Below are positions 1 through 8,818 of a stretch of DNA of 64,000 nt, one piece after another. Position 1 is the first letter of the stretch. Each line of letters opens with the position of its first letter. The position numbers and the translations under genes are program-made. The notes beneath the pieces are model-generated. The model ran no database searches, was not told where the DNA came from, and saw nothing but the letters and a program-made list of their open reading frames with translations. This DNA is from an uncultured Chloroflexota bacterium. Lineage in GTDB: Bacteria; Chloroflexota; Chloroflexia; Thermomicrobiales; UBA6265. The stretch is from NCBI GenBank assembly GCA_937901745.1, contig CALGSZ010000106.1, forward strand, positions 1 to 64,000. The letters are read 5' to 3'.

Positions 1-2
1 GG

Positions 3-75
3 AGCGGGAGACGGGACTCGAACCCGCGACAACCTGCTTGGAAGGCAGGCACTCTACCAACTGAGTTACTCCCGC
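3..75 (-). tRNA. tRNA-Gly (anticodon TCC)
   Basis: Read on the minus strand this folds as a complete cloverleaf. A 7-bp acceptor stem (GCGGGAG with CTCCCGC) closes it, the D-loop has AGTTGGTA, the anticodon loop is CTTCCAA with anticodon TCC, and the T-loop is TTCGAGT. The discriminator base is T, followed by CC at the window edge. It is the second of two tRNA genes transcribed in the same direction, 23 bases after tRNA-Pro. Confidence 0.96.
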
Positions 76-98
76 GTCGGGCACTGGTGACTACCTGG

Positions 99-171
99 TC
101 GGGGTGAGAGGACTCGAACCTCCGACCTCAGCGTCCCAAACGCCGCGCGCTACCAACTGCGCCACACCCCG
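99..171 (-). tRNA. tRNA-Pro (anticodon TGG)
   Basis: Complete minus-strand cloverleaf. The acceptor stem is CGGGGTG with CACCCCG, the D-loop has AGTTGGTA, the anticodon loop TTTGGGA gives anticodon TGG, and the T-loop is TTCGAGT. The discriminator is A followed by CC. It probably shares a transcript with the tRNA-Gly gene just downstream. Confidence 0.96.
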
Positions 172-238
172 TCAGGCTCGTGACCCTGAAAAAGTATAGG
201 CTCTGGGCTGATTCGGCGTCAATCGAAGCTGCCGCCGG

Positions 239-3200
239 TCAGCCGGCCGGCTTGACGCGATAGACCGTTGTCGTGCCGGCTTGGAACGCGATTTCCAGGC
301 TCTCGCCGACCATCTCATCGAAGGCCGCTAGACCCGCTTCGGAGGCGTAACGCTGACCGTCAAGGATCGTCATGCGCTCCACATCGCCAACGATGATGTA
401 CTGCACGCCGTACTTGTAAAGGATCTCGAGCTTTGTTTGCGGATCGGGCGAGTTGTACAGCGTCCGCGCGTCCATCTCTCTCCCAGGGATGTCGGTCGCG
501 TAGCGCTGCTGGTACTCGTGCCGCGCCCAGCCGAGGATGGTTGGTAACCCGGTCGCAATCGAGATGCGGGAGCCGTTGCCCCGGTACGGACCGATGGATG
601 CCTCGGCGATGACCGGCGCTCCCTCGACCTCCGAGTTGAACCAGTCGATCACTTCTCGGTCGCCATCGAATCGTATCGTCTGGCCTTCGAGGTTCGTCAG
701 CGTGCCGTAGCGCATCCAGTCGAGGGCGTTCAGCGTACCAGGCGACGGATGCCCGGGGAAGCGGAGCGCCAGGCGCGGCCCGGTCGCCAGCGCGGGGTAG
801 CTCAGTGATACGAGGATGACAATGGCGGAGATGAGTAGGCCGAAGCGCGCCCAGGCAGCGGCGCCTGAGCGTGTTTCCGGGGGAGTCTGGGGAGATGCTG
901 CCTGGGTTGATTCAGAACCGGTCGCAACGATCCCTACCGTTTGAGCTGCAGGACGGAATGACGTTGCCGTGGCGCGTTGCCATAACTCCGCGAGCAAGGA
1001 TGCGCCGGCAAGAGCGAGAAGGATCCAGACCTGGTTGTAGAACTTGAAGACGGTGTTCATGCGATACCAGACTGGATCAGGGCTCAGATCGTCTACGACG
1101 TAGATCAGCTCCACGCCTGCCATAACCGAAGCCGCGGCCGCGATTAGCACTCCGGTGAAGCGGAGCGCGACCGACGCTTGCTGGAGCCAGAGCATTGCGC
1201 CGGCAGTGGCGAATGCGAGGGCGAGACCTAGTACAAGCCGGCCAGCCACGACGGCAGCGACGGCCAAGACCAGCCCCGCGATTCCCGCGAGGTATCCAGG
1301 ATCGAGTCGCCGCTGTGCGATCCCGGCTGGCCAGAGCGTCGCCACCAAGAGTCCGGCGACTACGAGGATCGCGCCGCGCAGTGCTCCGTCGGCGAGCCAA
1401 TCAACCCGGTCGCGCGCCGTGCCGGCCAGAAGGAAAGAGCCGCCGACCAACGCCAATGGCAGGGCGGGAAAGGCGAGATGCTCCCGGCGACTGGATGTAA
1501 TGCTGAGACCGGCAACGACGATGCCGAGTCCCGCGATTGTTAGCAGTCCACCCAGGTGGCTCGCGAACTGCCAGAAATCGGTGGGAGCTCGCGTCCTACC
1601 GATCGAGCTGAAGAGCGCGACGTAGTTGCTGTGGAACGGCAGGAACAGGAGGTATGCCATCGCTCCGACCACGGCGGCTACGAGTCCGGCGATTGCGAAC
1701 CTGACCTGGAGCGAGGGCAGCATCCGAATGGCCAACCAAATCGAGACTACGCCGAGTGCCGCGTACACCGGGACATCCCACGCATTGGTCGGGAAAATGG
1801 AGCCGAGGACGAGGCTCAGGAGAAGCAGCCGCACCGCCAGCATCCGGCGAGCGGCGTGACGGGCGGGAGTTTCGCTCAGCGCGAGTAGCGTCAGACGGGG
1901 CTCGGCGGCGATCGCGTAGCAAAGCCCTACGGCGAGGACCGTCATCGGCAGCGCCACGACATGGGCATGGAGGTCGGCGTAGAGTCCAGTGAAGTAGGGA
2001 AACTCGGTGATCGCTCCGGTTATGGCGCGGCTCGCCGCCCAAGTGAGGCCGAAGAAGCTCACTTGCGGGCGCTCAGGGAACCAGTCGACGATTTGCGCAA
2101 CGGCGACCAGGTTGCCGATACCGACGATCAAGAGCGCGCCGGCCACTCCAGGAATGACCGGAGAGACGCGCCGCGCAATCGCTCGGCCAAGGGTGGCGGC
2201 GACGCTGTAGCCGCAGCTCGCCAGCAGCGCCATGACGGTAGGCTGGGCGAGGTTGAATGCGATCTCCGATGGGATTCCGGTTAGTTTGAAGCAGAAGGCG
2301 ACGAGGTAGAGGCCGTAGTAGTAGTAGTTGATGTAACCGTCGGAAAACCAAGGATCGTACGGAGGGAAGTGGGCGCTGCGAAGTATGGCGTTGAGGTGGG
2401 CGAACTCCATCGGCTTCTCGCCACCCCATTCCGGGTGCCAGGAGTCGGGATTCACCCACCGGAATGCCAAGAAGACGGCGAACACGACCCAAAAGACGGT
2501 CTCCCCGCCGATCGCCGCGGATCGCCCTTCAGGCGAAGCCTTGGTCCAGGTCGAACTACGGCGCAATGCCAGACCAGCCGCGAAGACGACCGCGACGCCG
2601 ACCCAGCACCAGATCACGCGGAAGCTGATCGCTTCGAGACTCGCGCCAAGCCAAATCACGTAGCCAGCGATCATGAGCGCGAGGAGCCGGGCAAAGCCCA
2701 GTCCCCCGTCGGCGAATCGACTGAAAACGAGCCTGGCGATAGGCAGCCCGGCCTGTTGCAATACCACCAAGAGCACGATCCAGACGAGCAGCGCAATCGC
2801 GGAGTTGTCAGTGAGGGCGGCGCTCCATCGGGCGTCGTTGACCGTCGGTATCTCGCTCACCGGCTGGTCGAGCATCAAGGTCGGCTCTGAGAGGTGCCGC
2901 TCGGGGATGAAGGGCTGGTCGGTGGCGCGAGACATGAGCAGGTCATATGTTGCGCGAGGGACCAGCGAATTCTTGCGATAGATCAGGACGCGCGGGTGAT
3001 CGTAATTGAGCAGGGATTCGTCCGCGTCTTGGTCGTCGAATGCGAGGCCGAACAGGCCGGGAGCGCGTCGAAACTCCGCCGTTAGCTCAAAGCCGAGCTG
3101 ACCACGCTCCAACAGTTGATAGAACGCGTTCTGCGCGGGGTACCGCCAGGGCAGCGCCTCGATGCCACGCTGGACTCGGTTGGACGCGAGAACGAGATAG

Positions 3201-4708
3201 TCGGATCGCTCCAGCGTTTGGTAGAGGTCGTCCGCGACCTCATTAGGCGGCCGGTCGAGATAGAGCTCGACTGGGGCGAATTGATACTGGAAATCCCAGG
3301 GCGTCAGGCCAATTCCCAGCGGAACGGGCAGCGTCTCGTCCCATGTCGGCATCCCGATGACGCTGCCGCTCGGGACGTGCTCGTAGATCCAGCGAGACGC
3401 TTCTAAGCGTGGGTGCCTTCCGGCGTACACTGATGAGAATGACAACGTCCACAGAGCAACGCCGGCGATCACGGCGACGAGCACGGCGGCTGCCCCGGCC
3501 CGGTTCCAGTACCGAGCGCTGAGAGCGCGCAAGCGCTCGATTGCCAGGCCCCCTGCGATCGCGAGGACCGGCAGGATCGGCGCCGTGTACCGCACGAACT
3601 TCGTCTCTGGAAGCATTACGACCAGGCCTTGGAAGAGCAGCCAGGCGGTAAGGACGATCAAGACGGAGCTACGCACTCGCAGCGTCTCTCGAGCGAGCAA
3701 GATTGCTCCCGCCAAGCACATTAGACCGCTGACGGGCCCCAAGCCCCAGCGCGTCAGCTGGCTAATCTGATACCAGGCAGGGATCGTGCCGACGTACTGG
3801 CGCGTGAATGGGACGTCGAGTGACCCGGCGACGATGCGGGACTGCTCCAACAGCTGGTCGATGTAGATTCCTGGCCGAGCCAGGGCGTACGGCTCGAAGA
3901 GGGCGAATGCCGCCACCGCGGCGAGCATCGTTGTACAGACCCTCGCGACGGAGCCGCGAAACGTCTGCAATGGCGCTCCACGGGGATTCGTCGAACCTGT
4001 CGATAGGAGCGCGGCGATGAGGAGGACCGCGCCAAGCGTCGGCACGCTGCCCTTCGACGCCATGGCGAAGCCGAACGCCACGCCGCTCGCGAGCAGTGAC
4101 TTGAGGTTGCCGGTTTGCACTGCCGCGATAGCGAAAAGTAGGGAGAGCGCAACGAAAAAGGTTAGCCAGCTATCCGTCGTGTAGAAATGCGCGAGCTGGA
4201 ATGCGACCGGCGCGAACGCGTAGAGCAGCGCGGAGAGTAGTCCGATGCGTCGGTTGAAGACCCGAACGCCGATCAAATAGACGACGAGGACTGTCAATGT
4301 GTCGAAGACGGCGGACAGCACACGGCCGACGAGGTGGATGCGGTTGAAAAACGAGGTCCAATCCGTCCCGGTCACCTCGGTCATGACCGTGGCGGTCAAC
4401 TTGGTCACGATCAGCGGTAACGCGCCATAGGCGTACCGCATTGCCTCGCCGGTCTCAGGATTGTCCGCGCGTGGGTTCAGGGGAGAGGACGCGGGATCGA
4501 GCAGCTGGCCGAAGTCGGGTGGCCAATCGAGACTGATGCGGGTGGTGGCCACATCCGCCACGTGCGCCTCGTCCGGGTGAAGATAGGTTCCTTCGTCCCA
4601 ATTGAGATTGAAAACGCGTAGGGCAAATGCCGCGCAGAGCAGCACGACCAAAGCGAGGACGGATGGGGACACGCCACTGAGCCGGCGCAGAGGACGGATG
4701 GCGACCAT
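239..4708 (-). CDS. Giant membrane protein: GT39/ArnT-like glycosyltransferase fused to Chlor_Arch_YYY (DUF2298) domain
   Basis: A 1489-residue polytopic membrane protein. The first ~600 residues look like a GT-C glycosyltransferase of the PMT/ArnT type: many membrane helices and, near residue 45, an HPDEAH motif in the first outside loop, where these enzymes carry an Asp-Glu pair. The second half carries the YYYYG signature (near residue 790) and a DLHAH motif (near 910) of the Chlor_Arch_YYY family, whose function is unknown and which occurs in Chloroflexi and archaea. From the family, a lipid-linked sugar transferase acting outside the membrane is a fair guess. The longest frame opens at 4876 inside fmt. 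I chose the ATG at 4708, just before the first membrane helix and 80 bases from the divergent fmt start. No strong ribosome site decides it. Confidence 0.85.
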   Translation of the reverse strand: MVAIRPLRRLSGVSPSVLALVVLLCAAFALRVFNLNWDEGTYLHPDEAHVADVATTRISLDWPPDFGQLLDPASSPLNPRADNPETGEAMRYAYGALPLIVTKLTATVMTEVTGTDWTSFFNRIHLVGRVLSAVFDTLTVLVVYLIGVRVFNRRIGLLSALLYAFAPVAFQLAHFYTTDSWLTFFVALSLLFAIAAVQTGNLKSLLASGVAFGFAMASKGSVPTLGAVLLIAALLSTGSTNPRGAPLQTFRGSVARVCTTMLAAVAAFALFEPYALARPGIYIDQLLEQSRIVAGSLDVPFTRQYVGTIPAWYQISQLTRWGLGPVSGLMCLAGAILLARETLRVRSSVLIVLTAWLLFQGLVVMLPETKFVRYTAPILPVLAIAGGLAIERLRALSARYWNRAGAAAVLVAVIAGVALWTLSFSSVYAGRHPRLEASRWIYEHVPSGSVIGMPTWDETLPVPLGIGLTPWDFQYQFAPVELYLDRPPNEVADDLYQTLERSDYLVLASNRVQRGIEALPWRYPAQNAFYQLLERGQLGFELTAEFRRAPGLFGLAFDDQDADESLLNYDHPRVLIYRKNSLVPRATYDLLMSRATDQPFIPERHLSEPTLMLDQPVSEIPTVNDARWSAALTDNSAIALLVWIVLLVVLQQAGLPIARLVFSRFADGGLGFARLLALMIAGYVIWLGASLEAISFRVIWCWVGVAVVFAAGLALRRSSTWTKASPEGRSAAIGGETVFWVVFAVFLAFRWVNPDSWHPEWGGEKPMEFAHLNAILRSAHFPPYDPWFSDGYINYYYYGLYLVAFCFKLTGIPSEIAFNLAQPTVMALLASCGYSVAATLGRAIARRVSPVIPGVAGALLIVGIGNLVAVAQIVDWFPERPQVSFFGLTWAASRAITGAITEFPYFTGLYADLHAHVVALPMTVLAVGLCYAIAAEPRLTLLALSETPARHAARRMLAVRLLLLSLVLGSIFPTNAWDVPVYAALGVVSIWLAIRMLPSLQVRFAIAGLVAAVVGAMAYLLFLPFHSNYVALFSSIGRTRAPTDFWQFASHLGGLLTIAGLGIVVAGLSITSSRREHLAFPALPLALVGGSFLLAGTARDRVDWLADGALRGAILVVAGLLVATLWPAGIAQRRLDPGYLAGIAGLVLAVAAVVAGRLVLGLALAFATAGAMLWLQQASVALRFTGVLIAAAASVMAGVELIYVVDDLSPDPVWYRMNTVFKFYNQVWILLALAGASLLAELWQRATATSFRPAAQTVGIVATGSESTQAASPQTPPETRSGAAAWARFGLLISAIVILVSLSYPALATGPRLALRFPGHPSPGTLNALDWMRYGTLTNLEGQTIRFDGDREVIDWFNSEVEGAPVIAEASIGPYRGNGSRISIATGLPTILGWARHEYQQRYATDIPGREMDARTLYNSPDPQTKLEILYKYGVQYIIVGDVERMTILDGQRYASEAGLAAFDEMVGESLEIAFQAGTTTVYRVKPAG

Positions 4709-4788
4709 ATCGCGGGGGATTGTACGTTTGGTGGGCCGGAGGGTCGAGGAACGGCCCGCGCTCCGAGGTGATTGTGAGGGACGCTTGG

Positions 4789-5784
4789 ATGACCGAAAGC
4801 GCGAGAATCCGGGTCGTGTTTTTCGGAACGCCGGACTACGCGGTGCCGGCGCTTCGAGCACTCGGATCTGATTCAAGATTCGACGTGGTGTTAGTTGTTA
4901 CGCAGCCTGATCGGCCTGCCGGTCGGGGCCGAGCGCTCCAACCGCCCGCTGTCAAGGTAGAGGCAGAGCGCCTTGGGCTGACGGTGTACCAGCCGGAGAG
5001 CTTGCGGAAGTCAGAGGCGCGGACGCCGCTCGAGGCGGCGCGAGCAGACGTTTTCGTCGTTGCGGCCTACGGCTTGATCTTCGGCCGCAAGACGCTCGCA
5101 ATCCCTCGTTTCGGGGCGCTCAACTTGCACGCGTCGCTTCTCCCGAAATACCGCGGCGCGAGCCCGGTGGCCGCCGCGATTCTCCACGGTGACAGTGAGA
5201 CCGGCGTGACGTTGATGGCGATGGATGAAGGCTTGGACACCGGAGCCATCGTCGCAACGATCCGCGTCCTAATCGAGCCGAAGGACACAACGGCGACACT
5301 GACGGCGCGCCTTGCCGAGGCCGGTGCTCAGCTAGCAATTGATGCGATCCCACGCTTCGTCGCCGGGGAGCTGCGGCCTGTGCCGCAACCGACGGAAGGT
5401 GCGACGCTGACTCGACCGCTCACGAAGGCGGATGGCTGGCTTGGGTGGGATCGGTCCGCAAGCGTGCTAGAGCGGCAGGTGAGGGCGATGTGGCCGTGGC
5501 CGCGCGCCTGGACGACGTCGCAAGATGGTCAACTCCAGGTGCATCGAGCCTCGGTCGCGGAGGGCGAGTCCGGCACGCCGGGGGAGATTCGACTGCAGAA
5601 GGACGCGCTTCTGGTCGCGTGCGGCGCCGGTTGGCTCCGGCTCGATGTCGTCCAGCCGGCTGGAGGTAAGCCGATGCCCGGACCTGCTTGGGCGGCTGGC
5701 CGGCGATTGCAAGCGGGAGCGGTGCTTGGCGCGACTGGAGAGCCGCCAGCACCCCCGCCGTTGATCGTGCCCGTGACTCCCTAG
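4789..5784 (+). CDS. fmt: Methionyl-tRNA formyltransferase
   Basis: A 331-residue protein that transfers a formyl group from 10-formyltetrahydrofolate to Met-tRNAi for translation initiation. It has the N-terminal VVFFGTPDYAVPAL start typical of the family. The signature NLHASLLPKYRGASPV (about residues 110-125) carries the catalytic Asn and His, and GLDTGAI supplies the Asp-containing loop. The C-terminal third matches the small beta-barrel domain that binds tRNA. Length is normal. The ATG at 4789 is preceded by GTGAGGGA at a good distance; the upstream in-frame extension to 4720 reads like non-coding sequence. No def gene lies beside it, although def is its common partner. Confidence 0.95.
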   Translation: MTESARIRVVFFGTPDYAVPALRALGSDSRFDVVLVVTQPDRPAGRGRALQPPAVKVEAERLGLTVYQPESLRKSEARTPLEAARADVFVVAAYGLIFGRKTLAIPRFGALNLHASLLPKYRGASPVAAAILHGDSETGVTLMAMDEGLDTGAIVATIRVLIEPKDTTATLTARLAEAGAQLAIDAIPRFVAGELRPVPQPTEGATLTRPLTKADGWLGWDRSASVLERQVRAMWPWPRAWTTSQDGQLQVHRASVAEGESGTPGEIRLQKDALLVACGAGWLRLDVVQPAGGKPMPGPAWAAGRRLQAGAVLGATGEPPAPPPLIVPVTP

Positions 5785-5796
5785 CCGAGGGTGAGG

Positions 5797-6237
5797 CTAA
5801 TCGCGGCGTGGTGGACGCCGGAACATCCGATCCAGCCACTGGGGCCGCTGAGGAGGGGGCTCATCGAACATCACCCGTCCTCGCCAGCGCTTCGCCGCAG
5901 GGGGCCGAGGTCCGGTGAAAGAGAAAATGATCGGTAGGAACACCAGCGCGGCGGCGATGATCGCTAGCACGCGGGCAACCATCGGCGAGGCATCGCGCAG
6001 GAAGTAGGCGACTAACGCGACGACGATGGCACTGACCAAGAACGCGCTTTCGCCGAGGCGGCTCCAGAGGTGTCCAATCGGTAGGGATCGGCCAGCGAGG
6101 CGCCAGCGCACCTGTGTCAGAAACGCGCGGAGTCGGTCGCGGATTGTTGGCGGGCGAACGGAGCGAGCGAGAATCTCGTTGATCTCAGCTTCGAGCCGGC
6201 TTGACGGTCGTTCGGCGTCGGTAGGCTCGGTACGCAT
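5797..6237 (-). CDS. Small membrane protein with two predicted helices, function unknown
   Basis: A 146-residue protein I do not recognise. It has a charged N-terminal half (Glu/Arg-rich, probably helical), two adjacent hydrophobic segments (around SAFLVSAIVVALVAYF and [16 protein letters not shown]) and a basic, Pro/Arg-rich C-terminal tail ending RRPPRRD. The pattern suggests an inner-membrane protein with both ends in the cytoplasm. I chose the ATG at 6237, which follows a GGGAGCCGTGGG stretch. A start at 6312 would add 25 residues without a ribosome site. It converges on fmt with a 12-base gap and points away from the next gene. Confidence 0.6.
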   Translation of the reverse strand: MRTEPTDAERPSSRLEAEINEILARSVRPPTIRDRLRAFLTQVRWRLAGRSLPIGHLWSRLGESAFLVSAIVVALVAYFLRDASPMVARVLAIIAAALVFLPIIFSFTGPRPPAAKRWRGRVMFDEPPPQRPQWLDRMFRRPPRRD

Positions 6238-6432
6238 CCCACGGCTCCCAATCTCTTGAACATCCTCCCCTGGCCGTGCCTCGTTGCGCGGCGCGTGATG
6301 GGGAATGGACATAAGGCATTATGCTACACTCAAACGGTGTTGGGCCGTCAGTACTGGGCCTCTGTCGCATGTCACACCCACCACTTTCCTCCGCCGACAC
6401 GCCCCGCGATGCCTGAATCGTTGGAGGGGACC

Positions 6433-6915
6433 GTGTCTTCCATGCGGTTTACGATCGTTGATGGGACAGGTGCGATCAGCTTTGCTGGTCCGCCGCACGG
6501 ATTGAAGGCGATTGCCGCCGTCTGTAGCGCGGGCGCGACCGATCACCGGTCGCTGCTCGACGGACTTGCTGGCTACGACGCTCGGCTCGCCAATCACGTG
6601 CTCGATGGCCTGGCCGTCTTCGATGAGCACGTTTCGCAGACCAATCCAGCGTCGATTGCCGAGTGGATGAGCGATCCGGAGCGTCCTCGGTTGCAGCCGT
6701 TCCGTGTCGTGGACGATGCCACGCGGCAGGCGAGCCTTGAGCCGCGCCGGCTCGGCGTGGTCATCTTCAATCTCAAGGATCGGCGAATCATTCAGATTCA
6801 GAACAGCTACGCCGAGCTGCAACGATCCGATCGCGGGCGCATCCGCGTCGACGGGCAGCCGACCCGCCAGTACTACCGATATTCGTTGCCAGACGAGTGG
6901 CAGATCCTACCGTGA
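6433..6915 (+). CDS. Hypothetical protein, 160 residues
   Basis: Not recognised. It is a soluble protein with no signal peptide or membrane helix. The GTG start at 6433 is set by a GGAGGGG ribosome site immediately upstream; the next ATG (6442) would be too far from it. The C-terminal part (LGVVIFNLKDRRIIQIQNSY, then an Arg-rich stretch and YYRYSLPDEWQILP) looks like a compact beta-rich fold. Its last 9 bases overlap the 3' end of the convergent tyrA gene. Codon use looks like that of its neighbours, so I take it as a real gene without an assigned function. Confidence 0.65.
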   Translation: MSSMRFTIVDGTGAISFAGPPHGLKAIAAVCSAGATDHRSLLDGLAGYDARLANHVLDGLAVFDEHVSQTNPASIAEWMSDPERPRLQPFRVVDDATRQASLEPRRLGVVIFNLKDRRIIQIQNSYAELQRSDRGRIRVDGQPTRQYYRYSLPDEWQILP

Positions 6916-7992
6916 GTCGGGGCGCTTCGGCGTCTTGCCGTTGCGCGTCTCCGTTCCTCGTCCGCCGGGCGCGGTGCGTCCGAGACGCTCTGCAGGGTTG
7001 ATGCGCCGCCGTAGGAGGCCGCCGAAGAGCATTCGGCCCATCTGATCGCCGAATCCCTCGCGGGCCAGCTCCGACTGGGTGCCGTGAAGGAGTTCACCTT
7101 CACGTGTCGTCTGCGTCGCCCACTCCGCTCGCGTATCGCGGGCCTTGTTGAAGAACTCGGTCAGCTCCTCAGCGGCGCGCTCCTCGGGCTCGGCCAAGGT
7201 CTGGCGAAACCACTGCAACGTTTCGATCGTGCCGTCAATCCAGCGAGTCAGGGCCTCGCGGTTCGTGAGGGCGATATCGCGGTGCATCTCGGGGCTGCCG
7301 GACGCGAGCCGGGTCATATCGCGGAAGCCGCCAGCCGTCAACGTCTTCATGTCGCGCCAGGAAGGGTCCTTGCCGAGCGTGTTCATGAGCGAGGCTGACA
7401 GGACGAAGGGGAGATGGCTGATGCCGGCGACGTAGGCGTCGTGCTCGTCAGGGTCGAGGAAATACGCCTCGGCGCCGAGCGCGGTGATCATGCCGAGCAC
7501 GTTACGGACAGCGGTCTCCTCGGCCTTGACTGACGGCGTCACGCACCAAGTGGCGCCCTTGAAGAGATCCGCCTCGGCGCCCTCGATGCTCTGCGACTTG
7601 CCTGCCATCGGATGCCCGCCGACAAAGCTGACAGTGTCCGGGAGGAACTCTTCCGCCCAGGTCAGCACCATACGCTTCGTCGAGCCGGTGTCCGTGACTA
7701 CCGCGCCGGCCTTGAGATGCGGGGCAATATCGGAGAACGTCTCCCTCATCGCGCGCACCGGCGTGCAGACGACGACGATATCCGCGTCGTGTACGGCGCG
7801 AGCCAGCTCCCACTCAGCGCGGTCCACCGCGTTGATCTTCTTGGCGTAGTGCTGCTGGTCGAGGTCGAGATCGAAGCCCACAACCTCGAGGACGCGAGCG
7901 CCGCCTTTGCTTTGTTCCTCGGACCATCGGCGCAGTCCCAGTCCGATCGAGCCGCCGATCAGCCCGAGTCCAATGATTGCCACGCGTTGCAT
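6907..7992 (-). CDS. tyrA: Prephenate dehydrogenase
   Basis: A 361-residue NAD(P)-dependent enzyme that oxidatively decarboxylates prephenate to 4-hydroxyphenylpyruvate in tyrosine synthesis. The N-terminal Rossmann motif IGLGLIGGSIG is intact. The family blocks HPMAGKSQSIEGAEADLFKG (substrate and cofactor region) and GGFRDMTRLASGSPEM (C-terminal helical domain) are clear. Roughly 40 C-terminal residues rich in Arg and Gly extend past the normal end. ATG 7992 follows AAAGGGA at 8 bases; nine upstream residues in the longer frame are dropped. No chorismate mutase or ACT domain is visible, so feedback control through an attached domain is not apparent. No other aromatic-pathway gene lies in the window. 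Confidence 0.93.
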   Translation of the reverse strand: MQRVAIIGLGLIGGSIGLGLRRWSEEQSKGGARVLEVVGFDLDLDQQHYAKKINAVDRAEWELARAVHDADIVVVCTPVRAMRETFSDIAPHLKAGAVVTDTGSTKRMVLTWAEEFLPDTVSFVGGHPMAGKSQSIEGAEADLFKGATWCVTPSVKAEETAVRNVLGMITALGAEAYFLDPDEHDAYVAGISHLPFVLSASLMNTLGKDPSWRDMKTLTAGGFRDMTRLASGSPEMHRDIALTNREALTRWIDGTIETLQWFRQTLAEPEERAAEELTEFFNKARDTRAEWATQTTREGELLHGTQSELAREGFGDQMGRMLFGGLLRRRINPAERLGRTAPGGRGTETRNGKTPKRPDSR

Positions 7993-8076
7993 CGGCGATG
8001 TCCCTTTCGATAGGCCCACGGGGCGTCGGCTTCTCGTCAGTGACTAGGTACGTGCGCCCGGGAAGCGAGAGTGACG

Positions 8077-8625
8077 TTAGATTGGCTGAACGGCATCCTC
8101 TCGCATCCAGCCCTCGAGCCCGTCTTCCGTTCGGAATCTCAACCAGCGTAAGCCGTCGTCTCCGGTCGCGTCCTCCCCAAGATATTGGAGCGGCGTGCCA
8201 GCCTCGAGGATCGCGACGGGATCATTATCCAGGCTCGGCTCCGGCCTGAAATTGGTTCGAGAGTTCGGGTTGGAGATGTGCGTCGCCGTGAACACGTCCG
8301 GTGTTGGTGTCGGTGTCGGCGACGGTTCCCGAGTGGGAGTTGGCTCTGCCGTCGGCTCCTGCTCGGGCTCCTCTTCAGGCGGCTCGTCGGCCTCGTCAGT
8401 CGCCGCCACCTGAGCCGCTTCATCCGCGGTAGCGGTTGCGGTCGGACGCGGCTGCTCGATTCCCTGTTGGCCGGTGAAGTCGCGGAGATAGGGATCGACC
8501 TGGGCGTAGATCCAGGAGAAGCTAACGATACAGACGCCGATCGTCAGCGCCATTGAAATGCCAACGGCCAAACCGGCACGTCGCGAGCGTTGCCGGAGCC
8601 GGAAGGTCAAGCCAGGATCGGTCAT
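8077..8625 (-). CDS. Membrane-anchored bacterial SH3-domain protein
   Basis: A 182-residue protein with three parts. A basic N-terminus precedes one membrane helix (about residues 18-42). A long Pro/Thr/Glu-rich linker follows (about 55-112, including a PTPTPTP run). The C-terminal bacterial SH3 domain (about 115-180) has the usual NFRPEPSLDNDPVAILEAGT start and the GWMREDAV end. This points to an inner-membrane anchor with an extracytoplasmic SH3 domain, which usually binds peptidoglycan. The linker is typical of Chloroflexi cell-surface proteins. An extended -10 element lies about 80 bases upstream. No partner gene is evident. Confidence 0.82.
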   Translation of the reverse strand: MTDPGLTFRLRQRSRRAGLAVGISMALTIGVCIVSFSWIYAQVDPYLRDFTGQQGIEQPRPTATATADEAAQVAATDEADEPPEEEPEQEPTAEPTPTREPSPTPTPTPDVFTATHISNPNSRTNFRPEPSLDNDPVAILEAGTPLQYLGEDATGDDGLRWLRFRTEDGLEGWMREDAVQPI

Positions 8626-8706
8626 GGACGCTGAGCTAGAGCCTCCTCACGCGGGGCTGCGGTCAACTCTGGCTGATCGCCTGGCGCGGAGAGGCGAACG
8701 CTGGGG

Positions 8707-8715
8707 AGTATAGCA
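8707..8715 (-). promoter_or_regulatory. Extended -10 promoter of the SH3-protein gene
   Basis: On the minus strand TGCTATACT forms an extended -10 element (TG, one base, TATACT) about 80 bases before the start at 8625. No good -35 hexamer is seen, which is usual for extended -10 promoters. TATACT recurs as the -10 of several other genes in this window. Confidence 0.5.
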
Positions 8716-8744
8716 CGGGGGTGGAGGCCGGACGGGGCGCTGGT

Positions 8745-8757
8745 CACGACATATCCC
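8745..8757 (+). repeat. Dispersed 13-base repeat, copy 1
   Basis: CACGACATATCCC occurs here, at 31259 and at 36358, always on the plus strand. This copy is intergenic and is followed at once by a small hairpin (CCGTC with GACGG, overlapping the repeat's last two bases). Function unknown. Confidence 0.7.
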
Positions 8758-8773
8758 GTCAGCTCAACAAGAC

Positions 8774-8795
8774 GGGTGTTGCCGGCACAACGCCC
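8774..8795 (-). terminator. Possible terminator after nuoEF
   Basis: An 8-bp stem with one wobble pair (GGGTGTTG with CAACGCCC) around a 6-base loop lies 24 bases past the nuoF stop. On the minus strand it is followed by the moderately T-rich GTCTTGTTG. The stem is good, the tract weak. Confidence 0.45.
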
Positions 8796-8818
8796 CTTTG
8801 GCTTACCCACGAAACCAA

